Shown here piece after piece: positions 26,027 through 33,809 of a stretch of 64,000 bases of DNA (position 1 is the first letter of the stretch; every line of letters starts with the position of its first letter). The notes under the pieces are model-generated. The model had not been told where the DNA came from and did not search any database. It saw only the letters and a list, made by a program, of their open reading frames with translations. Origin of the DNA: Sporobacter sp963677825. GTDB lineage: Bacteria; Bacillota; Clostridia; Oscillospirales; Oscillospiraceae. The stretch covers positions 2,604,001 through 2,668,000 of the forward strand of contig CAXXEF010000001.1 of assembly GCA_963677825.2 (NCBI GenBank), given 5' to 3'. The position numbers and the translations under genes are program-made.

Positions 26027-27109
26027 ATGGATTTACAGCACGTTACGCATATCGACAACATACGTCTGCGTGAAGACGGGCGCGCCGTCATCATTTTGGA
26101 TCAAAGCCTGCTGCCCGGAGAAACGGTCTATCGAACCCTCAGTGAGCGTGAAGCGCTATTCGAGGCGATCCACACGCTGCGCGTGCGCGGGGCGCCGGCG
26201 ATTGGCATTTTCGCCGCGTATGCGATCGCCGTTTTGGCCGCGCAGTCGGATAAAACCGATTTTGACGCGTTTTACGGTGAATTCTCCAGCAACAAGTTGT
26301 ACCTTGATTCTGCACGCCCTACCGCCGTGAACTTGCGTACGATGCTTGACCGGCTGGATAAGACCGTCCTTCATAATAAAGAGAAAAGCGTAGCGGACAT
26401 CGTCGTGGCGATGACGGCCGAGGCGCGCGCGATCCATCAAGAAGACATGGACATGTGCCGCGCCATCTCCGAGTATGGTCTCGCCCTCGTGAAAGACGGC
26501 GACACGGTCCTCACGCACTGCAACGCCGGGCCGCTGGCAACGTCGCGCTACGGCACAGGGCTCGGCACGTTGTTTCTTGCCAAGGAACGCGGACTCAATA
26601 TCTGCGCCTATTGTGACGAAACGCGCCCGCTGCTGCAAGGCGCGCGCCTGACGACGTATGAGCTCAGCCGCGCCGGTATCGACTGTACGCTCATTTGCGA
26701 CAATATGGCCAGCATCGTCATGTCTGAAGGAAAGATCAATGCCGTCTTTGTCGGCTGTGACCGTGTGGCCGCAAACGGCGACACCGCCAACAAGATCGGC
26801 ACGTCGGGCGTGGCAATCCTCGCGCAGTATTATAACATTCCGTTCTATGTCTTTTGCCCGTCGTCGACGATTGATTTCAATTGCCGGACCGGCTCGGATA
26901 TCGCCATCGAGCAGCGTGAACCGTCCGAGATCAAGGAAAAGTTTTTTTGCCGGCCGACGGCGCCGGACGACGTAAAATGCTATAATCCCGCCTTTGATGT
27001 GACGGAAAGCCGTCTCATAACGGCGATCGTGACTGAAAAGGGCGTATGCCGCGCGCCGTATACCGAAAGTCTGGCGGCGCTTTTTGGACAGGGGAGGCAG
27101 AAGACATGA
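26027..27109 (+). CDS. mtnA: S-methyl-5-thioribose-1-phosphate isomerase
   Basis: Isomerises 5-methylthioribose 1-phosphate to 5-methylthioribulose 1-phosphate in methylthioadenosine salvage. It has 360 residues from the ATG at 26027, which has AAGGGG seven nucleotides upstream; an in-frame GTG at 26006 is less suitable. Family motifs are RGAPAIGIFAAYA (about 45-57), the catalytic cysteine in LTHCNAGPLATSRYGTG (about 162-178) and the catalytic aspartate in VGCDRVAANGDTANKIGT (about 242-259). The stop overlaps the start of a class II aldolase (ATGA). This pairing matches the aldolase-type branch of the pathway. Confidence 0.95.
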   Translation: MDLQHVTHIDNIRLREDGRAVIILDQSLLPGETVYRTLSEREALFEAIHTLRVRGAPAIGIFAAYAIAVLAAQSDKTDFDAFYGEFSSNKLYLDSARPTAVNLRTMLDRLDKTVLHNKEKSVADIVVAMTAEARAIHQEDMDMCRAISEYGLALVKDGDTVLTHCNAGPLATSRYGTGLGTLFLAKERGLNICAYCDETRPLLQGARLTTYELSRAGIDCTLICDNMASIVMSEGKINAVFVGCDRVAANGDTANKIGTSGVAILAQYYNIPFYVFCPSSTIDFNCRTGSDIAIEQREPSEIKEKFFCRPTAPDDVKCYNPAFDVTESRLITAIVTEKGVCRAPYTESLAALFGQGRQKT

Positions 27110-27786
27110 GCATTGTTTACCCAACAGACACAGAAGCGCGGCAGGCGATCATCGCCGCCGGGCGCCGGTTGGATGCGCGCGGCTATATCGCCGCCACCGA
27201 CGGCAACATCACGGCGCGTGTGTCGGATCGGTACGTATGGGCGACGCCATCGGGCGTGTGCAAGGGCGAGTTAACCGAGCAGATGCTGGTCAAGCTCGAT
27301 CTGGACGGCCACATCGTCAGCGGCGGCAAGCCCTCGTCAGAGATCCGGCTGCATCTGGCTGTTTATAGAAAATCGCCGGAAATTCTCGGCGTTGTGCACG
27401 CACATCCGCCGGTCTCGTCCGCGTTTGCGTCGGCAGGTATCGCGCTGGACACGGCGCTGCTGCAGGAGAGCGTTGTACTGGTCGGAGTCATACCTGTTGC
27501 ACCGTACGCGATACCGGGCAGCGGCATGGTGGCCGAAGCGGTTGCGCCGTTCGTCGGCACATACAACGGTGCACTGCTTGAGCATCACGGTGCTGTTTGC
27601 TGGGGTAGGAGCGTTCAGGAGGCGTTGTATCGCATGGAGCGCGCCGAGCATACGGCGACAGTTGAGATGTACACGCGGATGATGGGCATCGAGCGACCGA
27701 TGACAAATGCGCAGATCGATGCGCTGATTACGCTGCGTCCCAGCTGGGGCGTTACCGGCGGCGGCAGGCCGCTCGGCCGGTGCTGA
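27106..27786 (+). CDS. Class II aldolase (fuculose-phosphate aldolase family)
   Basis: Zinc-dependent class II aldolase/adducin family, 226 residues from the ATG at 27106 (SD GGGGAGG). Family residues are visible: ATDGNITAR (phosphate-binding loop, about 29-37), KPSSEIRLHLAVYR with the catalytic Glu (about 75-88), the zinc ligands in VVHAHPP (about 95-101) and the third zinc His in LLEHHG (about 160-165). It overlaps mtnA by 4 nt. The likely substrate is therefore 5-methylthioribulose 1-phosphate, split to dihydroxyacetone phosphate and methylthioacetaldehyde as in the known MTA 'DHAP shunt'. The substrate is inferred from context; fuculose-type sugars remain possible. Confidence 0.85.
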   Translation: MSIVYPTDTEARQAIIAAGRRLDARGYIAATDGNITARVSDRYVWATPSGVCKGELTEQMLVKLDLDGHIVSGGKPSSEIRLHLAVYRKSPEILGVVHAHPPVSSAFASAGIALDTALLQESVVLVGVIPVAPYAIPGSGMVAEAVAPFVGTYNGALLEHHGAVCWGRSVQEALYRMERAEHTATVEMYTRMMGIERPMTNAQIDALITLRPSWGVTGGGRPLGRC

Positions 27787-27827
27787 TGGCATCGCTGTTC
27801 GGGAAGGATATTCGCTTCGACGGTTAA
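27786..27827 (+). CDS. 13-codon ORF bridging aldolase and FAH genes
   Basis: The aldolase stop is followed in TGATG overlap by a 13-codon ORF (MASLFGKDIRFDG) that ends 12 nt before the ATG of the FAH-family gene. Its stop codon overlaps the AAGGGG SD of that gene. It could couple translation, or be a decayed remnant. No evidence exists for a functional peptide. Confidence 0.25.
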   Translation: MASLFGKDIRFDG

Positions 27828-27839
27828 GGGGTGACGATC

Positions 27840-28700
27840 ATGAAGCTGCTGAGCTTTACGAAAAACGGTAAGCCGCGTATCGGTGCAATCAACGCAGCGG
27901 GCCGCGTTGTCGATGTGACGGCGCTGGGAGGCCCGGAGACGATGAACGATGTGATTACGCGCGGCGACACGATGCTGGGCCTGATTGCAGACGCGCTTGC
28001 AGACGCTGCGGCTGCGTCATACGAGCTGAGAACGATCAACTTTGCAAACGTCACCAATCCGGAAAAGATCCTGTGTGTTGGCCTCAATTACAAAGCGCAT
28101 GCCACGGAGATGGCCGCCGCGGCCGGCAGCCAGCCGGAGCACATCGTCTTCTTTTCAAAATTTAACGACGCGCTGACACCAGCCAGAAAAAGCGTTACGC
28201 TGCCGCAATGGCAGAGCTGCTACGATTATGAGGCAGAGCTTGTAATCGTCATCGGGAAAACGGCGTGGAATGTCTCGCGCGAGCAGGCGCCAGACTATGT
28301 ATTCGGTTACACCTGCGGCAACGACCTGAGTGCGCGTGACAGTCAGTTTTTAACAGGACAGTGGCTGTCGGGTAAGTCGTTCCCGGGTTTCGCGCCGGCA
28401 GGACCGCTGATTGTTACGGCCGACAGCTTCCAGCCCGATGCGGCCAATAAAATTTCCTGCACTGTCAACGGTGCGCTTGTTCAGTCTGCCGTGACGTCGG
28501 ATATGATCTTCAGCTGCGCCGAAATAGTCAGTGCGGCATCTCGCTATTTTCGGTTAAAACCGGGCGATCTGATCTTCACGGGCACGCCGTCCGGCGTCAA
28601 CCTCGGCAAGCCGGAAAGCGAGCGGGAATGGCTCAAGGCAGGCGACGTCGTGCGCGTCCAAATCGACGGGATCGGCACGCTTGAAACACCGCTCGTCTGA
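27840..28700 (+). CDS. Fumarylacetoacetate hydrolase (FAH)-family protein
   Basis: Member of the FAH superfamily, metal-dependent enzymes that hydrolyse or decarboxylate C-C bonds of dicarbonyl acids; the substrate is not identifiable. It has 286 residues from the ATG at 27840 (SD AAGGGG). Visible motifs are KILCVGLNYKAHATEM (about 76-91), the metal-binding Glu in YDYEAELVIVIGK (about 129-141), GNDLSARDSQ (about 160-169), and the closing LIFTGTPSGVNLG (about 243-255). It follows the mtnA-aldolase pair on the same strand with only 53 nt between and is probably in that operon. Confidence 0.9.
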   Translation: MKLLSFTKNGKPRIGAINAAGRVVDVTALGGPETMNDVITRGDTMLGLIADALADAAAASYELRTINFANVTNPEKILCVGLNYKAHATEMAAAAGSQPEHIVFFSKFNDALTPARKSVTLPQWQSCYDYEAELVIVIGKTAWNVSREQAPDYVFGYTCGNDLSARDSQFLTGQWLSGKSFPGFAPAGPLIVTADSFQPDAANKISCTVNGALVQSAVTSDMIFSCAEIVSAASRYFRLKPGDLIFTGTPSGVNLGKPESEREWLKAGDVVRVQIDGIGTLETPLV

Positions 28701-28890
28701 CGGGTGCAAGACGTCTTTAGGCGTAAAGAAGGGGAGCGCGCCTCTTTCCGGCAGCTATCAGAAAAAATGACAAAATGTGCCGGCGAGTACGCGTCCCAAT
28801 GTATTAATAACCGAAGTTTGAAGGATATATTCAGTACTAATCAGGCAGTATTGTTGCAATTTAATAGATCCACCTCGAAATGCAGGGATA
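28701..28890. other. Intergenic stretch without a credible gene
   Basis: About 190 nt between the FAH gene and a terminator hairpin. The only ORF (28704-28928) has no SD or recognisable composition and reads through the terminator. The tract might be an untranslated 3' region or hold a small RNA; I see a possible weak stem (CCGGCA...TGCCGG) but no clear promoter. Confidence 0.3.
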
Positions 28891-28891
28891 T

Positions 28892-28918
28892 AAACACGCT
28901 GAAAGGCGTGTTTTTTAT
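28892..28918 (+). terminator. Intrinsic terminator
   Basis: Stem AACACGC / GCGTGTT with a short loop, followed by TTTTTT. It lies about 190 nt after the FAH gene stop, an unusually long distance. Confidence 0.7.
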
Positions 28919-29010
28919 AAATGCATGAAGAAGCCATCAAATTACGAGAAAATGTGCTCTGGGAAAAAGTGTGTAATTATTTAAAATTTGTCTCATTTTT
29001 CGCAGCAAGA

Positions 29011-29019
29011 TGTTATAAT
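29011..29019 (+). promoter_or_regulatory. Extended -10 promoter of kinase-like operon
   Basis: TGTTATAAT at 29011-29019 (TGnTATAAT). The surrounding tract is AT-rich. A second AT-rich box follows closely (TATGGTATTATAG). The first gene starts about 80 nt downstream. Confidence 0.6.
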
Positions 29020-29099
29020 ATATGGTATTATAGTGACAATGTCTATTATTTACAACTGATAATGTTGGGTTGTGGGTATGAGACTGTAAGCTGTGTGGG

Positions 29100-29921
29100 G
29101 TGGTTACAATCAGAAGCAAACTTGTTATCGTAGAAGGTCTGCCGGGTACCGGGAAAAGCACTGCCGCGGAGTATATTTCCGGGGCATTAACCAAAAGAGG
29201 GAAATATGCGCAATGGTACGATAAGGCCGATCTAAACCATCCGGCGGAATTCACTTTTCATGCGTTTTTAACGAACGATCAGATTGAGCGCTTTCCGGAC
29301 ATGGAACGACAGCAGTTGGGCGATGAGTGTATCCGTATGACAACGGGTATTGTCGTGCCGCTAATCAAAATCAGCGTTAATCTGTTCAATAAGGTTATGC
29401 CCTACAAGATTTATGATAAGCTCGACTGGGAATTGGCTAGCCCGGTCATTCTGGAAAACTGGCGGACCTTTACGAATGGCGCGTGCGTCGGCAACTGCAC
29501 GTATGTATTTAACGGCTGCATCATTGATAATCCGATGCGTGAGCTTTTCGCCCGGCACGGGGCCGGATACGACGATATCTATACATATATTCACGCGTTA
29601 TACGATACGGTAGCGCAATTGGAGCCGGTTGTCGTCTACCTGAGAAGTTCGGATGTGCCCACGCGTGTGCGCGAGGTTGCAACGTCACGCACAATTGACT
29701 GGCTCAGCGGCGAGATTGAATGGTACACATCGCAGGGCTACGGCAAGCGAAACGCATTATCCGGATTTGACGGCTACGTCGCATGCCTTGAAGAGAACCA
29801 GCGTCTCGCACTACAGCTTCTCGACAGTCTGCCGGTTAAAAAGCTTATTTTGGATGACCCGTTTCATGATTGGAACGATGCGTACCAATCAATCGACGAT
29901 TATCTTGACCAGTTGGTGTAG
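29100..29921 (+). CDS. P-loop NTPase, kinase-like, 273 aa
   Basis: Not assigned to a named family. The N terminus KLVIVEGLPGTGKST carries a Walker A motif (about 13-20) in the strand-loop-helix context of nucleoside/nucleotide kinases. A lid-like basic segment (SSDVPTRVREVATSRTIDW, about 183-201) fits a phosphotransferase. The middle of the protein (60-160) is rich in aromatic residues and lacks a recognisable substrate motif. The proposed start is GTG at 29100 with no strong SD, because a stop (29079) precedes it in frame. It lies 7 nt before a HAD-kinase fusion gene, so the two are surely co-transcribed. Confidence 0.7.
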   Translation: MVTIRSKLVIVEGLPGTGKSTAAEYISGALTKRGKYAQWYDKADLNHPAEFTFHAFLTNDQIERFPDMERQQLGDECIRMTTGIVVPLIKISVNLFNKVMPYKIYDKLDWELASPVILENWRTFTNGACVGNCTYVFNGCIIDNPMRELFARHGAGYDDIYTYIHALYDTVAQLEPVVVYLRSSDVPTRVREVATSRTIDWLSGEIEWYTSQGYGKRNALSGFDGYVACLEENQRLALQLLDSLPVKKLILDDPFHDWNDAYQSIDDYLDQLV

Positions 29922-29928
29922 GGCTCGT

Positions 29929-31176
29929 ATGCTGCACTGCATTTTTGATCTTGACGGCACTCTGTTTCAAACAGAACGATCTCTTCTTCAGGCCGTCAAT
30001 AGGCTATTTAAAGAAATGGGCTTCCCGCCACCCTCCGACGATGTTGTGTTGGGGCAAATCGGGGAACCAACCGATGTATTTTTAGCAAATCTTCTCCCGG
30101 CCGGCGTTAAGCCGGCCGCTGTTCGTGAGCGGTTCAGTACACTGGATCGGATGACCGTCCGGACGCATGGTGAACTGTTTGACGGTGTCCGGCCCATGCT
30201 GAAGCAGCTCGCCGAGATCGGGCACACCTTGTCAATCTGTTCAAACGGCAGTATTGACTATATCAATACCGTTCTTGAGAAAACAGGCATAAAAGAGCTT
30301 TTTACATATGTCGTCAGTGCCAAATATAACACGTCAAAGGCGGATTGCGTGGCGCGGGCTTTCGATCTGAGTCAGCCGAGCGTCTTTATTGGCGATACAG
30401 CGGCTGACATCGATGCCGGCAAAGAAAACCGGATCGCGACCATCGCGGCACTTTACGGCTATGGACAAAAGAGCAATCTATCCGGTGCGACGTTTGAAGC
30501 CCGCACACCGGGTGATATCGGCCCGCTGATCAATAGGATTGCTGTTTATGAAACGGTTTCGGACTGTCTGGTGCGAAAGGGACGCCGTATCATCGGCATC
30601 AATGGCGTGGATGCGTCCGGCAAAACGACATTTACGGCCGAGCTGGCGCGATACGTGGAAAGCATCGGTTATACGTGTCAGATTATCAGCATCGATGATT
30701 TCCACAATCCATTGGTACAGCGCCGTCAAGGCAAGACGGAAATTGACGCGTATTATAACAATGCGTTCAATTATGAGCGGCTTATTGATGAGGTACTGCA
30801 TCCGCTCAAAAAAACCGGTCAGGTGCATCGAGATATTATGTGTCTGGACCTGGACACAGATACTTACACCGCGCATCGCCGTATTGATATTGATGCGGAT
30901 ACAGTTGTGCTTGTCGAGGGTGTGCTGTTATTACGGCCGCCGTTGCTGGCGTATCTAGACGGTACGGTATTTCTGGATGTTAAGTTTGAAGAAGTGCTCG
31001 AACGGGCCAGGGTCCGAGATGTGCCGAAATACGGGGAAGCATTTTTATCAAAATACATCGACAAATACATACCCGTTCAAAAGAGGTATGTCGAGGCGTT
31101 TAAGCCGGACGAACGCTGTGATATTTTAATCGACAACAACGATTACTGCACCCCACACATTATAAGAACCGTATAA
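29929..31176 (+). CDS. HAD phosphatase-uridine kinase-like fusion
   Basis: A 415-residue fusion. Residues 1-205 are a HAD hydrolase: motif I DLDGTLFQTE (nucleophile Asp7), motif II CSNGS (about 101-105), Lys of motif III (about 124) and motif IV FIGDTAADID (about 138-147). Residues ~220-415 are a uridine kinase/phosphoribulokinase-like P-loop domain: Walker A GVDASGKTT (about 226-234), SIDDFHNP as the substrate/Walker B region (about 258-265), YYNNAFNYERL and VLVEGVLLL (about 323-331). The true start is the ATG at 29929; an earlier in-frame start would overlap the upstream gene. Substrates are unknown; a nucleoside or sugar kinase paired with its phosphatase is inference. Confidence 0.8.
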   Translation: MLHCIFDLDGTLFQTERSLLQAVNRLFKEMGFPPPSDDVVLGQIGEPTDVFLANLLPAGVKPAAVRERFSTLDRMTVRTHGELFDGVRPMLKQLAEIGHTLSICSNGSIDYINTVLEKTGIKELFTYVVSAKYNTSKADCVARAFDLSQPSVFIGDTAADIDAGKENRIATIAALYGYGQKSNLSGATFEARTPGDIGPLINRIAVYETVSDCLVRKGRRIIGINGVDASGKTTFTAELARYVESIGYTCQIISIDDFHNPLVQRRQGKTEIDAYYNNAFNYERLIDEVLHPLKKTGQVHRDIMCLDLDTDTYTAHRRIDIDADTVVLVEGVLLLRPPLLAYLDGTVFLDVKFEEVLERARVRDVPKYGEAFLSKYIDKYIPVQKRYVEAFKPDERCDILIDNNDYCTPHIIRTV

Positions 31177-31202
31177 GACCTGCTCGCGGCAGGCGTTTAG
31201 TC

Positions 31203-31244
31203 ATAAAAAATCCCCGGCAGCGATTTCTCGCTACCGGGGATTTG
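31203..31244. terminator. Bidirectional terminator between fusion gene and glnA3
   Basis: A strong, nearly perfect 16-bp stem (AAATCCCCGGCAGCGA / TCGCTACCGGGGATTT with one mismatch), A-rich on the left and T-containing on the right. It separates the convergent fusion gene (+) and glnA3 (-). Confidence 0.85.
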
Positions 31245-31263
31245 TGCATTATTCGGAGTGAAC

Positions 31264-33357
31264 TTACAGGACGCTGTAGAGCATATCGCCGTAAGTCGGG
31301 AACGGCCAGTACTTCTTGGCGGTGATCGTTTCAAGCTCATCGCCGGCAGCGCGAACACTGTCCATCACAGCGATGACGCCGTTTCTGAAGCTGGCGGCCT
31401 TCGCGGCGGTGTCTTCGATGGCTTCGGCCGTCTCAAGCGCCTTTTCCAGTTCGCCGATGCCTTTATACATCGCGGTGGTCAGGGCGTTGATCTTAGTAAG
31501 GTATGCCGTTTCGTACGTGACGTCAGCGTCGGCCATGACGGATTTCTTGGCAGTCGCCGTGTCGGCCAGTTCTTTGGCAAAAGTCGTAACAGCGGGGAGA
31601 ATGGCGGTTTTAGCCATGTCAAGCATCGTCAGCGCTTCGATTGAGAGCGTCGAGCAGTAGTTTTCGAGCGCGATCTCAAAGCGAGAGTGCAGTTCCTTAC
31701 TGTTGTAGATACCGTGTTTCTCGAAAAGCTTGACATTCTTATCGGCCAGCAGATACGGCAGAGCCTCCGCCGTCGACTTGAGGTTGAGCAGGCCGCGCTT
31801 TTCGGCTTCATCAACCCACTCAGCGGCGTAGTTGTTGCCGTTGAAGATGATGCGCTTATGCTTGCTGATCGTTTCCTTAACAATCGCCTGAAGTTCGGCG
31901 GTGAAGTCGGAAGCCTTTTCAAGCTGATCGGCAAACAGGCACAGCGATTCGGCAATAGCCGTATTAAGGTTGATGTTCGCATCGGCGATCGACATGGAGC
32001 CGCCGGCCATGCGGAACTCAAACTTATTGCCTGTAAAGGCAAACGGCGAGGTGCGGTTGCGGTCGGTCGTGTCCTTCGGGAACGGCGGGAGGATGTCCAC
32101 GCCGATTTTCATGAGCACTTTTTCTTTCGCGTCATAAGTCGATCCGTTATCGATGGATTCAACGATGGACGTCAGTTCGTCGCCCAGGAAGATGGACATG
32201 ATAGCCGGCGGCGCTTCGTTGGCGCCGAGGCGATGATCGTTCGCGGCGGACGCGACAGAGATGCGCAGCAGATCCTGATGCTCGTCAACAGCTTTGATGA
32301 CAGCGGCGAGGAAGAGGAGGAACTGGGCGTTCTCGTGCGGCGTGGAGCCGGGATCGAGCAGGTTGATACCGTCATTGGTGGCAATGGAGAAGTTATTGTG
32401 CTTACCGTTGCCGTTGATGCCGGCAAAAGGCTTCTCGTGCAGCAGGCAGATCAGGTTATGCTTTTTAGCAATGCGCTGCATGAGCTCCATTGTCAGGTGA
32501 TTGTGGTCAACGGCGATATTTGTCGTGGAGAAAATCGGCGCCAGCTCGTGCTGAGCCGGGGCGACTTCGTTATGCTGCGTTTTGGCGGAAACGCCGAGCT
32601 TCCAGAGCTCCTCGTTCAGATCGTTCATGTAATCGGCAACGCGCGTTTTGATCGAGCCGAAGTACTGGTCGTCCAGCTCGTGGCCCTTTGGCGACGGTGC
32701 GCCGAACAACGTGCGGCCGGTGAAGACGAGGTCGCGGCGCTGTTCATACATGCCTTTATCGATCAGGAAGTATTCCTGCTCGGGTCCGACCGTCGTTTTG
32801 ACGGACGAGGACGTCTTGTTGCCGAAGAGCTTCAGGATACGCATGGCCTGCCGGCTGATCGATTCCATTGAGCGCAGCAGCGGCGTCTTGGCGTCAAGCG
32901 CTTCGCCGGTGTATGAGCAGAAAGCCGTCGGGATGAATAGCGTCTTACCTTTAACAAACGCGGCAGAGGTCGGATCCCAGACAGTGTAACCGCGCGCTTC
33001 AGCGGTGTCACGGATGCCGCCGGACGGGAAGCTCGACGCGTCGGGCTCGCCGCGGACGAGCTCGCTGCCGGAGAACTCCATGAGTACGCGGCCATCGTTC
33101 GTCGGGTTGATGAAGCTGTCGTGCTTTTCAGCGGTGATGCCAGTCATCGGCTGGAACCAATGCGTAAAGTGCGTTGCGCCCTTTTCAAGCGCCCAGTCCT
33201 TCATCGCGTTGGCAACGACTGTTGCGACTGCGGGATCAAGGCACGCGCCGTCATTGATCGTCCTGCGCAGCTCTTTATACGTTTCCTTGGGCAGTCGCTG
33301 CTTCATGACATAATCGCTGAACACCATGCTTCCGAATATTTCGTTTACTTTTACCAT
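31264..33357 (-). CDS. glnA3: Glutamine synthetase, type III
   Basis: Assimilates ammonium into glutamine using ATP. At 697 residues it matches type III enzymes (~700, GlnN/GlnA3) rather than the ~450 of type I. Signatures are the N-terminal FGSMVFSDYVMKQRLPKETY, MEFSGSELVRGEPDASSFPSGG-type region (each part recognisable, about 105-125), the catalytic GINGNGKHNNFSI (about 320-332) and EFRMAGGSMSIADANI. The start is the ATG at 33357 with GGGGAG upstream; the longer ORF start is not supported. A consensus promoter and a leader hairpin precede it, divergent from the ammonium transporter gene. Confidence 0.95.
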   Translation of the reverse strand: MVKVNEIFGSMVFSDYVMKQRLPKETYKELRRTINDGACLDPAVATVVANAMKDWALEKGATHFTHWFQPMTGITAEKHDSFINPTNDGRVLMEFSGSELVRGEPDASSFPSGGIRDTAEARGYTVWDPTSAAFVKGKTLFIPTAFCSYTGEALDAKTPLLRSMESISRQAMRILKLFGNKTSSSVKTTVGPEQEYFLIDKGMYEQRRDLVFTGRTLFGAPSPKGHELDDQYFGSIKTRVADYMNDLNEELWKLGVSAKTQHNEVAPAQHELAPIFSTTNIAVDHNHLTMELMQRIAKKHNLICLLHEKPFAGINGNGKHNNFSIATNDGINLLDPGSTPHENAQFLLFLAAVIKAVDEHQDLLRISVASAANDHRLGANEAPPAIMSIFLGDELTSIVESIDNGSTYDAKEKVLMKIGVDILPPFPKDTTDRNRTSPFAFTGNKFEFRMAGGSMSIADANINLNTAIAESLCLFADQLEKASDFTAELQAIVKETISKHKRIIFNGNNYAAEWVDEAEKRGLLNLKSTAEALPYLLADKNVKLFEKHGIYNSKELHSRFEIALENYCSTLSIEALTMLDMAKTAILPAVTTFAKELADTATAKKSVMADADVTYETAYLTKINALTTAMYKGIGELEKALETAEAIEDTAAKAASFRNGVIAVMDSVRAAGDELETITAKKYWPFPTYGDMLYSVL

Positions 33358-33403
33358 ATTGATATTCTCCCCAATATAATATTGTATTGACAGGTTAAAA
33401 CCT

Positions 33404-33442
33404 AAAAAAGGCAACGGCGAATAAGCTATACGCCGACGCCTT
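33404..33442 (-). terminator. Leader terminator/attenuator of glnA3
   Basis: On the minus strand, 20-60 nt downstream of the promoter, AAGGCGTCGGCG pairs with CGCCGTTGCCTT (one mismatch, one wobble; plus 33431-33442 with 33408-33419). It is followed at once by TTTTTT (plus 33404-33409). This is an intrinsic-terminator shape placed before, not after, a gene. Confidence 0.65.
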
Positions 33443-33460
33443 TGCCGCAGTATCTGCTAC

Positions 33461-33489
33461 ATTATATAGGTGGTTTTTTTGTTTGTCAA
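33461..33489 (-). promoter_or_regulatory. Perfect-consensus sigmaA promoter of glnA3
   Basis: TTGACA (plus 33484-33489), a 17-nt spacer and TATAAT (plus 33461-33466) read on the minus strand. Both boxes match the consensus exactly. Confidence 0.9.
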
Positions 33490-33643
33490 TGACCGATCAC
33501 CGGTTTTTGAAAATTGTGCAACCTGTCAGGGCAAATAATTCATTTTACTAGTATAAGAGATCAAAAAGACCGGGAAAAATGAAGCAAACCATGGTCAGTA
33601 ACACCAAAATTGCAACTTTGATAAAAAATTATTCAAAAATGTG

Positions 33644-33672
33644 TTGACAACTCGCGGAAATAAGTGTAAGTT
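33644..33672 (+). promoter_or_regulatory. Probable promoter of the ammonium transporter gene
   Basis: TTGACA (33644-33649), a 17-nt spacer and TAAGTT (33667-33672). The tract upstream is AT-rich. The leader begins with a terminator-like hairpin. Confidence 0.55.
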
Positions 33673-33680
33673 AATCATGA

Positions 33681-33750
33681 AAATGCAAGGGTGCTATCCA
33701 TAATGATCATTCGCGTCATTATTGATTGTTGCCTTGCATTTTTTTATTTT
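33681..33750 (+). terminator. Leader terminator/attenuator of the Amt-PII gene
   Basis: AAATGCAAGG (33681-33690) pairs with CCTTGCATTT (33732-33741), enclosing a second stem (ATAATGA/TCATTAT, 33700-33706 with 33716-33722). It is followed by TTTTTTTATTTTTG. It sits between the promoter and the gene, 60 nt before the start codon. Confidence 0.65.
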
Positions 33751-33809
33751 TGTAGATCGGCGTCCGGGGCTGTTTACAAAGAAAGTATTGAAAGGGAGGA
33801 TCACTACAC

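Noticed and set aside
28704..28928. 74-aa plus-strand ORF after the FAH-family gene
   Set aside because: It has no SD, reads through an intrinsic terminator, and shows no coding composition.
31687..32871. 394-aa plus-strand ORF
   Set aside because: Antisense to glnA3, which has the full set of type III glutamine synthetase motifs. Long antisense ORFs are common at this GC content.
33580..33620. sigma54-like promoter (TGG...TTGC) upstream of the ammonium transporter gene
   Set aside because: The distance between the TGG and TTGC elements is too large for sigma54, and a sigmaA-type promoter fits better.
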